Source: AP-15 sp963775875
Lineage (GTDB): Bacteria > Pseudomonadota > Alphaproteobacteria > ATCC43930 > CGMCC-115725
Assembly: GCA_963775875.1 (NCBI GenBank)
Contig: CAVZKP010000015.1
Location: forward strand, 327,428 to 391,427
Direction: 5' to 3'
Length of the DNA stretch: 64,000 nt
The translations under genes and the position numbers were made by a program. Shown here piece after piece: positions 25,352-34,983 of this stretch. Position 1 is the stretch's first letter. Every line of letters begins with the position of its first letter. The notes beneath the pieces were generated by a model. It had not been told where the DNA came from. It made no database searches and saw only the letters and a list, made by a program, of their open reading frames with translations.

Positions 25352-26428
25352 ATGGCGGGCAATTCCTTCGGCACCTTGTTCCGTTTCACCACCTGGGGCG
25401 AAAGCCACGGGCCGGCGATCGGCGTCGTCGTCGATGGCGTGCCATCGCGCCTGCCATTGGCCGAGCCCGACATCCAGCATTGGCTGGATAAGCGCAAGCC
25501 CGGCCAGTCGCGCTTTACCACGCAGCGGCGCGAGGAAGACCTGGTCCGGATCATGAGCGGGGTGTTCGACGGGGTCACCACCGGGACGCCGATCCAGCTC
25601 TTGATCGAGAACACCGACCAGCGCTCCAGGGATTACCGCAACATCGCCGACCGGTTCCGGCCCGGCCATGCCGACTATACCTATTGGAAAAAGTACGGGG
25701 TGCGCGACTATCGCGGCGGTGGCCGGGCCTCGGCGCGCGAGACCGCCTCGCGCGTCGCCGCCGGCGCGGTGGCGCGCCAGATCCTCGGCCCCGACATCTC
25801 GATCCGCGGCGCGCTGGTGCAGATCGGGCCGCACGCGATCGACCGCGCCGCCTGGGATTGGCGGGCGGTCGAGGACAACCCGTTCTGGTGCCCGGACGCG
25901 GCGATGGCGTTGCGCTGGGTGGATTATCTCGACGGCGTGCGCAAATCGGGCTCGTCGGCCGGCGCGGTGATCGAGATCGTCGCCAGCGGCGTTCCGGCCG
26001 GGCTCGGCGAGCCGGTCTACGACAAGCTCGACGGCGATCTCGCGCGCGCGCTGATGACGGTCAACGCGGTCAAGGGGGTCGAGATCGGCGCCGGCTTCGC
26101 CGCCGCTGCGCTGAAGGGCGAGGACAACGCCGACGAGATGCGGATGGCCGACGGCAAGGTCGTGTTTCTGTCGAACAATGCCGGCGGCATCCTCGGCGGG
26201 ATCTCGACCGGGCAGGACATCGTCGCCCGTTTCGCGGTCAAGCCGACGAGTTCGATCCTGACCCCGATGCGCACCGTCGATGTCGACGGCAACGAGGTCG
26301 AGATCGCCACCCACGGCCGCCACGACCCCTGCGTCGGCATCCGCGCCGTCCCGGTCGGCGAGGCGATGGTTGCCTGCGTGCTGGCCGATCATCTGCTGCG
26401 CCACCGCGCGCTCGGCGCGGATCTGTGA
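25352..26428 (+). CDS. aroC: Chorismate synthase
   Basis: 358 residues, full length. It makes chorismate from 5-enolpyruvylshikimate 3-phosphate using reduced FMN, the final shikimate pathway step. Signature stretches: FRFTTWGESHGPAIGVVVDG, YRGGGRASARETASRVAAGA, SGSSAGAVIEIVASGVPAGLG (read in parts), LSNNAGGILGGISTGQD and GRHDPCVGIRAVPVGEAM. ATG 25352 (MAGNSFGTLF) matches family starts; a TTG at 25334 extends the frame. No clear ribosome site precedes the ATG. The sppA gene begins four bases after the stop. Confidence 0.96.
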   Translation: MAGNSFGTLFRFTTWGESHGPAIGVVVDGVPSRLPLAEPDIQHWLDKRKPGQSRFTTQRREEDLVRIMSGVFDGVTTGTPIQLLIENTDQRSRDYRNIADRFRPGHADYTYWKKYGVRDYRGGGRASARETASRVAAGAVARQILGPDISIRGALVQIGPHAIDRAAWDWRAVEDNPFWCPDAAMALRWVDYLDGVRKSGSSAGAVIEIVASGVPAGLGEPVYDKLDGDLARALMTVNAVKGVEIGAGFAAAALKGEDNADEMRMADGKVVFLSNNAGGILGGISTGQDIVARFAVKPTSSILTPMRTVDVDGNEVEIATHGRHDPCVGIRAVPVGEAMVACVLADHLLRHRALGADL

Positions 26429-26432
26429 GCCG

Positions 26433-28200
26433 ATGCGTCGTCTCGTCTTCGGCTTTTTTGCCGCTATCGGCGTTCTCGCCGTGCTGCTGGTCATCGCCGG
26501 CGCGGTGGCGGTGATCCGGCTGAAGCCGAGCACGCCGGCGCTGCCCGGCAACATCATCCTTTCGATCGACCTGACGCGGGGCCTCGCCGATGGCCCCGAT
26601 GAAGGCTGGCTCAAATTCATCGTCGGCGCCAAGCCGAGCCTGCGCGATTTTCTCGATGCGGTCGACGCCGCCGGAGCCGATCCGCGGGTCAAGGGGCTGG
26701 TCGCGCGGGTCGGCAGCGACCAGTTCGCCCTGGCCGAGGCGCAGCAGATCCGCGATGCGATTGCCGGCTTCCGCGCCAAGGGCAAGTTTGCCATCGCCTT
26801 TGGCGACAGCTTTGGCGAGTTCGGCGGCGGCACCCGCCCCTATTACCTGGCGACCGCGTTCGACCAGATCTGGCTGCAGCCGATGGGCAGCGTCGGCCTG
26901 ACCGGGCTCTATGCCGAGGCGAGCTTTTTCAAGGGGACGCTGGACCTGCTCGGCATCGTTCCGGAATTCGATCATCGTGGCCGCTACAAGACCGCAACCA
27001 ACACGCTGACCGAAACCAGCATGACCCCGCCGGACCGGGAACAGGTCGAAGACCTGCTCGGTTCGGTCGCCGGGCAGGTCGTCGCCGGCATCGCCGAGGA
27101 CCGCAAACTGCCGCCGGACCGGGTTCGCGCGCTGATCGACCGCGGACCGCTGCTTCCCGACGAAGCATTGCAGGCCAAGCTGGTCGACCGCCTCGGCTAT
27201 TTCGACGAAGCGATTGCCATCGCCCGCAAGCGCGCCGGAGCGAACGCCAAGCGGGTCGATTTGTCGACCTATCTCGATGGCGTCGAACGGCCGAACGACC
27301 AGGGCGCCCGAATCGCGCTGATCTACGGTTCGGGGCTGATCGTCGCGGGGCAGCGGTTCGGCCGGGCCGCTGTCGGGATCCGAAGAAATGGCGGCGGACG
27401 ACATTGTCCGCGCCTTTCGCGCCGCGATTCGCGACCCCAAGGTGCGGGCGATCCTGTTCCGGATCGACAGCCCCGGCGGCTCGGTGGTCGCCTCGGAGAC
27501 GATCTGGCGCGCGGTCGCGCTGGCCGGCCAGCGCGGCAAGCCGGTCATCGTCTCGATGGGCGATGTGGCCGGCTCGGGCGGCTATTACATCGCCGCGCCG
27601 GCCGACAAGATCGTCGCCGAGCCGGCGACCCTGACCGGTTCGATCGGCGTGCTCGCCGGCAAGCTGATTGTGGCCGATTTGCTGAAAAAGCTCGGGGTAT
27701 CGACCGATTCGGCGCAGTTCGGCGCCAACGCGGCGATGTCGAGCGCCAGCTCCGAATTCTCGCCCTTCGCCCGTTCGCGTCTCGAAGCGCTGCTCGATGC
27801 GACCTATCAGGGCTTCAAGGATCACGTCGCCGCCGGCCGGCACATGACCGCCGACGCCGTCGAAGCCGTCGCCCAGGGCCGGGTGTGGACCGGCGAGGAG
27901 GCCAAGGCGCACGGTCTGGTCGATGCGCTCGGCGGCTATGGCACGGCGCTCCGGCTGGCCAGGAAAGCGGCAAAGATCGCGCCCGACGCGCCGATCCAGC
28001 TGACCGAGTTCCCGCGCGAAAAGGGGCCGATCGCGCTGCTCTACGATCGCCTGACCGGTAGAAAGCCGGAGATCAACGGCCTCGTCGGCGGCGCGCTGGG
28101 GCGCACGATCGAGGCGGCGCAGCCGCTGTTCCAGCGGATCGAAGCCCTGATCGACACCCCCGGCGTGCTGACCATGCCGCCGATCGGCCAGCCGCGATAG
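26433..28200 (+). CDS. sppA: Signal peptide peptidase SppA, 67K type (one frameshift)
   Basis: Membrane-anchored serine/lysine protease (family S49) that degrades cleaved signal peptides at the periplasmic face. The N-terminus has one membrane anchor (LVFGFFAAIGVLAVLLVIAG). The first S49 domain carries the general-base Lys in EFDHRGRYKTATNT; the second has RIDSPGGSVVASE and the nucleophile Ser in MGDVAGSGGYYIAAPAD. The frame breaks at about 27347-27350, where GGGG should be GGG. Removing one G joins GLIVAG to SGSAGPLSGSEEMAADD and gives 588 residues, the normal length. The start four bases after aroC makes a likely operon. Confidence 0.9.
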
Positions 28201-28201
28201 C

Positions 28202-29749
28202 TCAGCCCGCCGGCCTGCCGCGCATCTCGCCGGCCACCCGCACCCGCACCCGCAGCGCGTTGCCCGGCAGATAGGCGAGCGGCATGTCCTCGACATCGAC
28301 GGTCTCGAGGCGCGCCGGATCCGCCCCGGAGGCGACCGCGCGCTGCCTGGCCTGCGCCTCGGCCGCCGCGATCGCCTCGTCTCGGCTGAGATCGCGATAG
28401 ATCTGGTCGGTCTCGCCGCTGATTTGCGCGATCGCCGCACCGACCGCATTGGCGTGCGCGCCATAGGGCACGCGGATCACCTGCGACACCCCGGCGAGCC
28501 GATCGGGCACCAGGAATGCGCCGCCGCCAACCGCGATCAAGGGCATATCGCCGGCCTCGGTCTTCACCTGGTCGACCGCATCCTCGATCTTCGCCCGCGC
28601 TGCTGCGAGCACCGCTTGGGCGAGATCGACCGGCAGGCGCTCCAGCCGCGTGGCGTCGCCGATGCGGACGATTCCGGCGGCGACCGCGGCGTCGGTCGCG
28701 GTCAGGGTATTGCCGCCGAACACCAGCGCCTCGCGGGTCAGCCGATAGCCGACGCTCAGCGGCCCGACCTTGAGCGGATCACGGGAGACGACGCTGCCGC
28801 CGCCGAGCCCGATCGACAGCAGATCGGGCATGCGGAACAGGGTGCGCACGCCGCCGATTTCGACGACCGAATTGGCCTCGCGCGGAAAGCCGCGGCGCAA
28901 TTGCCCGATATCGGTCGAGGTGCCGCCGACATCGACCACGATCGCGTCGGCGAGGCCCGACAGAAACGCCGCTCCCCGCATCGAGTTGGTGGCGCCCGAG
29001 GCGAAGCTCGTGACCGGCAGCGCGGTCGCGGCCTCGGCCGCCATCACCGTCCCGTCATTCTGGGTCAGATAGAGCGGCGCCGCGATCCCGCTCGCCGCGA
29101 TCGCCGCGGTGAAGCCGGCCACCGTTGCCCGCGCCAGCGGGATCAGCGCGGCGTTCAGCAAGGCCGCGTTCTCGCGTTCGAGCAGGCCGATGCGGCCGAG
29201 ATCGCGCGACAAGGTCACCGCCGCTGCGGGGCACTCCTGGCGCAGAATTTCGGCAGCCCGCTCCTCGCCGGACGGGTCGAGCGGCGAGAAGATCGCGGCG
29301 ATGGCGACCGAGCGGATGCCGCTCTCGCTGATCCGGCGCGCGGCCCGGCGCATCCCGGCCTCGTCGAACGGCATGATCGGGCGGCCGTCGTAATCATGCC
29401 CGCCTTCGAGCATGAACACCTCGCCGCGCACCAATTCGCCGAGATCCGGCGGCCAGTCGCAGAATGGCGGCAGCGAGGCGGCGGCCGGCAAGCCGAGCCG
29501 CACCGCCGCGACCCGCGCCAGACCGCGCCGCTCGATCACCGCGTTGACGAAATGGGTGGTGCCGATCACCACCGCGTCGATCGCCCCGGCCGCGACTTCG
29601 GGGTGCGCCGAGAGCTCGGCGAGCGCGTTGACGATGCCGGTCGTCACATCCGCGGTGGTCGGGGTCTTGACCGCATGGACGATTGCGCCGCCGGCGAGCA
29701 GCACCGCATCGGTATTGGTGCCGCCGACATCGATCCCGATCCGCCGCAT
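28202..29749 (-). CDS. Hydantoinase/oxoprolinase family protein (HyuA-like)
   Basis: 515 residues with the actin/Hsp70-type ATPase fold of N-methylhydantoinase A and 5-oxoprolinase. MRRIGIDVGGTNTDAVLLAG is the phosphate-1 loop, VIGTTHFVNAVIERRGLARV the conserved N-domain stretch, and VDVGGTSTDIGQLRRG phosphate-2. GLGGGSVVSRDPLKVGPLSVG and the closing AVGGGAFLVPDRLAG complete the set. Such proteins use ATP to open cyclic amides or to carboxylate ketones. The usual HyuB partner is absent; instead a DUF917 gene lies three bases upstream on the same strand, a recurring pairing for shorter HyuA proteins. Substrate is unknown. Confidence 0.88.
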   Translation of the reverse strand: MRRIGIDVGGTNTDAVLLAGGAIVHAVKTPTTADVTTGIVNALAELSAHPEVAAGAIDAVVIGTTHFVNAVIERRGLARVAAVRLGLPAAASLPPFCDWPPDLGELVRGEVFMLEGGHDYDGRPIMPFDEAGMRRAARRISESGIRSVAIAAIFSPLDPSGEERAAEILRQECPAAAVTLSRDLGRIGLLERENAALLNAALIPLARATVAGFTAAIAASGIAAPLYLTQNDGTVMAAEAATALPVTSFASGATNSMRGAAFLSGLADAIVVDVGGTSTDIGQLRRGFPREANSVVEIGGVRTLFRMPDLLSIGLGGGSVVSRDPLKVGPLSVGYRLTREALVFGGNTLTATDAAVAAGIVRIGDATRLERLPVDLAQAVLAAARAKIEDAVDQVKTEAGDMPLIAVGGGAFLVPDRLAGVSQVIRVPYGAHANAVGAAIAQISGETDQIYRDLSRDEAIAAAEAQARQRAVASGADPARLETVDVEDMPLAYLPGNALRVRVRVAGEMRGRPAG

Positions 29750-29752
29750 CGG

Positions 29753-30847
29753 CTATCCGCCCTCGGCGAACACCGAGCGGAAATCGAGGTCGTAGCCGAA
29801 GGCGCGCGGGCCGACATGGTCGAGGCCCTTGGCGGTCAGAAACACCGGCGGCGCCGGCAGCGCCACGACCGTCACCCGTCGGCCGTAGCGGATCGTTTCG
29901 GTGCCGCAGGCCTCGCCCGAGACGGTATCGAGCACGCAGATCAGGTCGGGCGACATCGCGATCGGCGTTCCGTCGCGCCAGGCCACGACCCATTCGTTCT
30001 GAAAGGCGATTTCGAGCCGCGCGCCGCGATCCTGGTCGAGCCCTTCGATCGCCACCCGGCCGCGCAGAAACCCCTCGGTCGCGCGGCGAGCGACGTCGAC
30101 GACCTTGCCGCGGAACAGGTCCCTGCCCTGCGCCTCGTCGAGGACCGCGGCTATCGGGTCGTCGTGAAGGCGCCGCGCCTCGCGCACCCGATGGCCGATG
30201 CCGATCGCCTTCGACACGGTGAAGTGGATGCCCCACTCCTTGACTTCGCTCCCGGTGCGCGGCGCTTTGCAGGTGGACGCGATCGAGCCCATCTCGACGC
30301 AGATCTTGCGGCTGGCCCGCTCCATCCATCGCCAATTCGGCACCTTGGCCACCACCGCCTCGATGCCGCGCGGGTCGTAGAGCACGCAGGGATAGGGGCG
30401 CAGATCGCCGACCGCGACGCTGGTCATCTGCGCCTCGGGATAGGCGCGGCCCATCGTGTCGGCGTCGACCACCGGCAGGCCGAGATGCGCCGCCGCCATC
30501 AAGGGCTGGATGGCGTTGCCGCCGCCGATTTCGAGCGACATGACGGCGCGGAATTTGTCGCCGAGCAATTCCTGCTGGATCTCGACCGCGCGGGCGATGT
30601 TGCGGCTGTCGGCGAGGCGCTCCTGCCCGACCAATGGCGCGCCCATGTTCGAGACCACCGCGACCCAATCCTGGTCGGCGAGGTCGAACGGCGAGATCAG
30701 CCGCACCCGATGCCCCTCGGCATAAAGCCGGCGCATGTTGAGCAGACCGAGATAGGGGCTGCCGCCGCCGCCGGTGCCGAGGATCCAGGCGCCGACCGCC
30801 AGGCATTCGATGTCGTCGAGGGTGATTTCCGGTGCGGGGTTGGTCAT
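29753..30847 (-). CDS. DUF917 family protein
   Basis: 364 residues. The family hallmarks LAVGAWILGTGGGGSPYLG at residues 13-31, MSLEIGGGNAIQPLMAAA and VVDADTMGRAYPEAQMTSV are clear, and the C-terminal EACGTETIRYGRRVTVVALP matches too. DUF917 proteins resemble the CoA/S-methyl thiohydantoin desulfurase type and often sit beside HyuA-like ATPases; the reaction is unproven. The ATG (30845-30847) lies inside the left arm of a palindromic repeat, so the element may supply part of the leader. It is cotranscribed with the HyuA-like gene and divergent from the CoA-transferase gene. Confidence 0.87.
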   Translation of the reverse strand: MTNPAPEITLDDIECLAVGAWILGTGGGGSPYLGLLNMRRLYAEGHRVRLISPFDLADQDWVAVVSNMGAPLVGQERLADSRNIARAVEIQQELLGDKFRAVMSLEIGGGNAIQPLMAAAHLGLPVVDADTMGRAYPEAQMTSVAVGDLRPYPCVLYDPRGIEAVVAKVPNWRWMERASRKICVEMGSIASTCKAPRTGSEVKEWGIHFTVSKAIGIGHRVREARRLHDDPIAAVLDEAQGRDLFRGKVVDVARRATEGFLRGRVAIEGLDQDRGARLEIAFQNEWVVAWRDGTPIAMSPDLICVLDTVSGEACGTETIRYGRRVTVVALPAPPVFLTAKGLDHVGPRAFGYDLDFRSVFAEGG

Positions 30848-30924
30848 TGCGAGGGGTGCGAAGTGCGACGATACAATCCCGACAATCTGGCGGCGCGAGA
30901 TTGCTTCGCTTCGCGCGCAATGAC
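30844..30924. repeat. Palindromic extragenic repeat between divergent DUF917 and CoA-transferase genes
   Basis: The terminal arms TCATTGCGAG (30844-30853) and CGCGCAATGA (30914-30923) are inverted with one mismatch. The inner sequence GATTGCTTCGCTTCGCGC is typical of the 'gcgaagcaatc' extragenic elements widespread in alphaproteobacteria. It occupies most of the 104-base divergent promoter region and overlaps the DUF917 start codon. Confidence 0.75.
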
Positions 30925-30951
30925 AATGCATTGTGTGACTGGAGGAATCGC

Positions 30952-32132
30952 ATGCCGCTTTCGGGATTGCGCGTGGTCGATCTGACCCGCATCCTCGCCG
31001 GGCCGTTCTGTTCGATGATCCTCGCCGATATGGGGGCGGAGGTGATCAAGGTCGAAACCCCGGGCATCGGCGATCCGGTGCGCCGGCAGGGGGCGATCCG
31101 CGACGGGCTGAGCTGGTATTTCGCCGCGTTCAACCGCAACAAGCGGTCGCTGACGTTGAACCTGCGCAGCGCCGATGGGCGGGCCGTGCTGGCCAAGCTG
31201 ATCGAGAAAAGCGACGTGCTGGTCGAGAATTTCCGGCCCGGGATCATGGCGGCGATGGGGTTCGACGCGGCGCGGCTGGCGGCGCTGAACCCTGCGCCTG
31301 GTCTACTGCAACATTACCGGCTTTGGTTCGAGCGGCCCCTATCGCGACCGTCCGTCCTTCGATTTCATCGCCCAGGCGATGAGCGGCTTGATGAGCGTCA
31401 CCGGCGAGCCCGACGGGGCGCCGATGCGCGCCGGGCCGCCGATCGCCGATCTGATCGCCGGCCTGCAGGGGGCGCTCGGGGTATGCGCGGCCCTGTTGCG
31501 CCGCGGCCGCACCGGGCGGGGCGACACGGTCGGCGACGAGCCTCAACAATGCGATGATCGGCATGCTCGGTTTTCTTGCCGCCAACTATTTCGCGACCGG
31601 CGAGGCGCCGCCGCGCAGCGGCAACGACCATGCGATCGTCTCGCCCTATGGCATGTTCGGCACCGCCGATGGGGAGATCGCCATCGCCCCCTCGCAGGAG
31701 CAATCCTATCAGCGGCTGATCGACGCGCTCGACATGCCGGAACTGCGCGACGACCCCGACTTCCGCACCAATGATCTGCGCGTCGCCAACCGCCGGGCGA
31801 TCAACGCGGCGATCGAGGCGCGGCTCAAAAGCGGCACCAGCGATTACTGGATCGCCAGGCTCAATGCCGCCGGCGTCCCCTGCGACCGGGTAAAGACGCT
31901 GCCAGAGGTGTTCGCCGATCCGCAAACCATCGAGCAGCAGATGGCGATCAGCGTCGACCACCCCGGTCACGGCGCGGTCAGGATGCTGGGCTTCCCGATC
32001 AAATTCGCCGAAGCGCCGTGCCAACTGCGCCGCCCCGCCCCCGATCTCGGCGCCGACACCGACGAGGTGCTCGACGAACTCGGCTATTCGGCCGAGGACA
32101 TTGCCGGACTGCGCGCGGCCGGAGCGGTTTGA
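30952..32132 (+). CDS. CaiB/BaiF (class III) CoA-transferase (two frameshifts)
   Basis: Interlocked-dimer CoA-transferase family, moving CoA between carboxylic acids. It is readable in three frames: LSGLRVVDLTRILAGPFCSM to AALN; then RLVYCNITGFGSSGPYRDRP with SFDFIAQAMSGLMSVTGEPD; then SLNNAMIGMLGFLAANYF to the end GYSAEDIAGL. The two breaks are +1 insertions at about 31291-31294 (CCC for CC) and 31530-31534 (GG for G). Corrected length is about 392 residues, normal for the family. The catalytic Asp region (YRDRPSFDFIAQ) is present. GGAGG precedes ATG 30952. It is divergent from the DUF917-HyuA pair, suggesting a small acid or cyclic-amide catabolic locus. Confidence 0.87.
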
Positions 32133-32133
32133 G

Positions 32134-32946
32134 CTAGGCGGCGATTTCGTCGGTCACGACCTTGAACCCGGTCAGGGTGGTCGGGCCAAAACTATTGCTG
32201 AGGGCGACGTCGGCGGCGTCGCGGCCGCGGCCGATCAGGATCCGGCCGATCCGCGGATGATTGTGGCGCGCGTCGAAGGTGTACCAGCGGCCGTCGAGAT
32301 AGACCTCGAACCAGGCGCTGAAATCCATCGGCGCCGGATCGGGCGGCACCCCGATATCGCCCAGATAGCCGGTGCAATAGCGCGCCGGAATGTTCATGCA
32401 GCGGCAAAAGGTTACCGCCAGATGGGCGAAGTCGCGGCACACCCCGCGGCGCTGCTCGAAGACGCCGACCGCCGACTTGGTCGGGTTGGCGTGCTCGTAG
32501 CCGAAGCTGACGTGACCATGGACAAAATCGCAAATCGCCCGCACCCGCGCCCAACCCGGCGGGGTATTGCCGAACAGCGACCATGCGGTGTCGGACAGAA
32601 CATCGGTCTCGCAATACCGGCTGCCGAGCAGGAACATCAGCGTATCCGAGGGCAGATCGGCGATCGCGCACTGACCGGCCGACGGGGCGACGCTATCGGG
32701 CTGGCCGGTATCGCGGACGATCGCCTCGGCCGACAGGGTCAGCCGCCCGGCCGGCGCCAGAATCCGGCCGCAGAGGTTGCCAAAGCTGTCATGATACTCG
32801 CCGATCGGGATCGGCGGGATGCTGACGATCGGGTCCGGCGTCACCAGGTCGGCGGCGCGCGAGGGATGGACCCGCAGCATCAGCAGCATCGGCGTCGGCT
32901 GCGGCGAATCGTGAATGACCTCATAGCCGACACGGATTTTCATCAT
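32134..32946 (-). CDS. Transglutaminase-like family protein
   Basis: 270 residues. An N-terminal beta-rich region of the bacterial transglutaminase type (KIRVGYEVIHDSPQPTPMLL) precedes the papain-like core, with the triad Cys in RRGVCRDFAHLAVTF, His in FDARHNHPRIGRI and Asp in the same FDARHN stretch. Such proteins hydrolyse or cross-link amides; in bacteria many act as cysteine peptidases or amidases. No signal peptide is seen. The tandem ATGs at 32944-32946 and 32941-32943 were chosen over a longer start at 33135 that adds a non-homologous, Arg-rich segment. It converges on the CoA-transferase gene with a one-base gap. Confidence 0.88.
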   Translation of the reverse strand: MMKIRVGYEVIHDSPQPTPMLLMLRVHPSRAADLVTPDPIVSIPPIPIGEYHDSFGNLCGRILAPAGRLTLSAEAIVRDTGQPDSVAPSAGQCAIADLPSDTLMFLLGSRYCETDVLSDTAWSLFGNTPPGWARVRAICDFVHGHVSFGYEHANPTKSAVGVFEQRRGVCRDFAHLAVTFCRCMNIPARYCTGYLGDIGVPPDPAPMDFSAWFEVYLDGRWYTFDARHNHPRIGRILIGRGRDAADVALSNSFGPTTLTGFKVVTDEIAA

Positions 32947-33198
32947 CAGCGAAATCCCCGCATTTCCGGGTTCGTCGTCCCCGGTAATGAGCCAAACGCC
33001 CGCGAACGGCATTCGTCGCCGCTGGCGTCGCCTCCCGGGGGCCGATCTGGGAAATTCCGATTCCGCTCTGGTCAAGGCTATACGCGCCGCCGAGCGGAGC
33101 CGCAAGGCGCAGTCCGCGCCGGGAAACGACGGCACGCCTCGGCGAACTCCGAGGACCGCGAACAGTCCCTCAATCTTGCGCGCAGCGGGCGATAGCGG

Positions 33199-33750
33199 CT
33201 AGAGGCGGGTCGAGAGCCAGATCGCGAGACGCGATCCGGTTTTGACGACGGCGCCGAGCAATGCGTAGCCGGGGATGTCGGCGGCGCCGTGGGCGAGCGC
33301 GGTCTCGCGGTGGGCGAGTTCATCATCGCGGAAGGCGAGGATCGTCTCGGTCAGCGCGGGGTCCTGGTCGGCGAGGCGGTCGGCCTGCTCGCGGTAATGC
33401 TGGTCGATGACCTCTTCGACCGCGACGGTGCAGGCCATCGCCGCACGCTCGCCGAGCACCGCGGTGGCGGCGCCGAGCGCATAGCCGGCGAATGTCCATA
33501 GCGGGTGCAGCAGGGTCGGGCGCACCCGGCGCTGCCGCAGCAGGCTCTCGAAGGCGGCGAGATGGCGCTGTTCGGCCTCGGCCATGCGGCGGATCTCGCT
33601 CGTCGCGCGCCCGCGCCCGAGCACCGCGAGCTGGCCCTGATAGATCCGCGTCGCGCCGAACTCGCCGGCGTGATCGACCCGCAGCATCCGCTCGATTTGC
33701 GCCGATGGCGCCGGATCGCCGGGCAACGTGTGTCGCGATGGTTCGCTCAT
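33199..33750 (-). CDS. coq7: COQ7-type demethoxyubiquinone hydroxylase
   Basis: 183 residues. Membrane-associated diiron enzyme for the hydroxylation of the ubiquinone ring. The two ferritin-like halves provide the iron ligands: Glu in LRVDHAGEFGATRIYQGQ and ExxH in MAEAEQRHLAAFE, then Glu in VAVEEVIDQHYREQ and ExxH in RDDELAHRETALAHG. Two hydrophobic patches (TFAGYALGAATAVLGE and GYALLGAVVKTGSRLAIWLS) fit interfacial membrane binding. Its ATG overlaps the dsbB stop by four bases. It is the last gene of the uma2-dsbB-coq7 unit. Confidence 0.93.
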   Translation of the reverse strand: MSEPSRHTLPGDPAPSAQIERMLRVDHAGEFGATRIYQGQLAVLGRGRATSEIRRMAEAEQRHLAAFESLLRQRRVRPTLLHPLWTFAGYALGAATAVLGERAAMACTVAVEEVIDQHYREQADRLADQDPALTETILAFRDDELAHRETALAHGAADIPGYALLGAVVKTGSRLAIWLSTRL

Positions 33751-34262
33751 GCGAGCGTCCGGCCGGCCCCTCCCCGCCCCTTCGCGCGCCGCCGCCGCGC
33801 GGTAACGAAGCAGATGGCGGTCATCGCCAGCGAGGCGAGGAGGTTCCAGCCGGCGAGCGAAACGCCCCATAAAGTCCAGGCCGGCTCATCGCAGCGCACC
33901 GGCTGCTGGTGAAACAGCTGCGCCTTCAGCGCTTCGAGGGTGGTGGGGGCGCCGGCCGGCGCGGTGCAGGCGCTCGGGCCGGCAAACCAATGCTGCTCGA
34001 CCCCGACATGGTAAAAGGCCAGCACGGCGCTGATGGCGAAAACCAGGCCGAGCAGGCCTGCCACCCAGGGCAATGCCGCCCGGCTGCCGGCCATCGTCGC
34101 GACAAACGCGATCACGATCGCCACTTCCCAAGGCCAGCGCTCGGTCAGGCACAGCTCGCAGGGCAGCAGCCCGCCCCAATATTGCGACAGCAGCACGGCG
34201 CCGAGCACGGCCGCGCTCACCGCAAGAACAAAGATCGGAAAGGCGCGGGCCGGAGATCTCAT
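33747..34262 (-). CDS. dsbB: Disulfide bond formation protein B
   Basis: 171 residues with four membrane helices. DsbB reoxidises DsbA, passing electrons to quinone. The first redox pair is CELC in YWGGLLPCELCLTERWPW, and the second loop pair is Cys in PSACTAP and VRCDEPAWTLWGVS. The Arg after the first pair (ERW) is conserved for quinone interaction. ATG 34262 overlaps the Uma2 stop (ATGA), and its own stop overlaps coq7. The physical link with a ubiquinone biosynthesis gene is sensible because DsbB needs quinone. Confidence 0.92.
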   Translation of the reverse strand: MRSPARAFPIFVLAVSAAVLGAVLLSQYWGGLLPCELCLTERWPWEVAIVIAFVATMAGSRAALPWVAGLLGLVFAISAVLAFYHVGVEQHWFAGPSACTAPAGAPTTLEALKAQLFHQQPVRCDEPAWTLWGVSLAGWNLLASLAMTAICFVTARRRRAKGRGGAGRTLA

Positions 34263-34936
34263 GCGGTCATAGATAGCGCAACGCCGCAACGCCGCCAACT
34301 CGCCTCGACCGTGCCGAGCCGGGGTTGGCAATTGCTAAAGGTGCGGGTGCGGGCGCTCAGGGCTGCGGCGTCGGCTTCGATCTCGATCCCGTCGTAGAGC
34401 TCGGCCATCGGGACCGAAGAATCCGCCGAGGCGAGGCGAAGAACGGCGTCGCGACCGCGAACCAGCGTGGTGATCCATCGGTCGCCGTCCCGGCGCAGCA
34501 CCTCGGCATAGATGCTCTCGGAGTCGATCAGCAGGATCTCTTCGACGCTGTCGATGCTGCGGTAGACCGGGACCTTGGTCAGCCGGTCATGCCTCTCGGT
34601 GCCTGGCGACAGGATCTCGACGATCAGGATCGGGTCCTTGATCGCCTGCCGTCGGCGCTCGTTTGGGGTACAGGTCGTCGCAATATCGGCGACAAAGTAA
34701 GAATCCGCGCGATCCAGCCGAACGATTCCCGCCTCGATCTGGGCGTTGCAGGGCCGGCGACCGGCAAGCGCCGCGTCGATCCGAGAAGCGAGCCGCGTCG
34801 CCAGCATCCGATGCGCTTCGGCCGGGGGCGCCATGGCCAGCGGAAAACCGCCGACCAGCTCGTAGCGCGTGTCGGTTCCGTCCTCCCAGCGGAGAAATTC
34901 CGCCAGGCTCATCGGTCTGACCGCCAGCTCGCTCAT
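34259..34936 (-). CDS. Uma2 family endonuclease-like protein
   Basis: 225 residues of the DUF820/Uma2 family, which has a PD-(D/E)xK nuclease fold. SLAEFLRWEDGTDTRYELVGG opens the domain; the presumed catalytic residues are Asp in SYFVADIATTC and Glu in PILIVEILSPGTERHDR, followed by KVPVYRSIDSVEEILLID. The function in bacteria is uncertain: members are abundant and often multicopy in cyanobacteria, and nuclease action is inferred from fold. Here it overlaps dsbB by four bases, an unusual setting. The C-terminal 25 residues after FSNCQ look non-conserved. Confidence 0.87.
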   Translation of the reverse strand: MSELAVRPMSLAEFLRWEDGTDTRYELVGGFPLAMAPPAEAHRMLATRLASRIDAALAGRRPCNAQIEAGIVRLDRADSYFVADIATTCTPNERRRQAIKDPILIVEILSPGTERHDRLTKVPVYRSIDSVEEILLIDSESIYAEVLRRDGDRWITTLVRGRDAVLRLASADSSVPMAELYDGIEIEADAAALSARTRTFSNCQPRLGTVEASWRRCGVALSMTA

Positions 34937-34983
34937 CGGCACCTTCCGCCACCTATATAGCGATGTCTGGCCGGTGCGGCAGG

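Noticed and set aside
26280..26432. Start of sppA inside aroC
   Set aside because: The upstream part is an aroC shadow; the membrane anchor and normal start of SppA begin at 26433.
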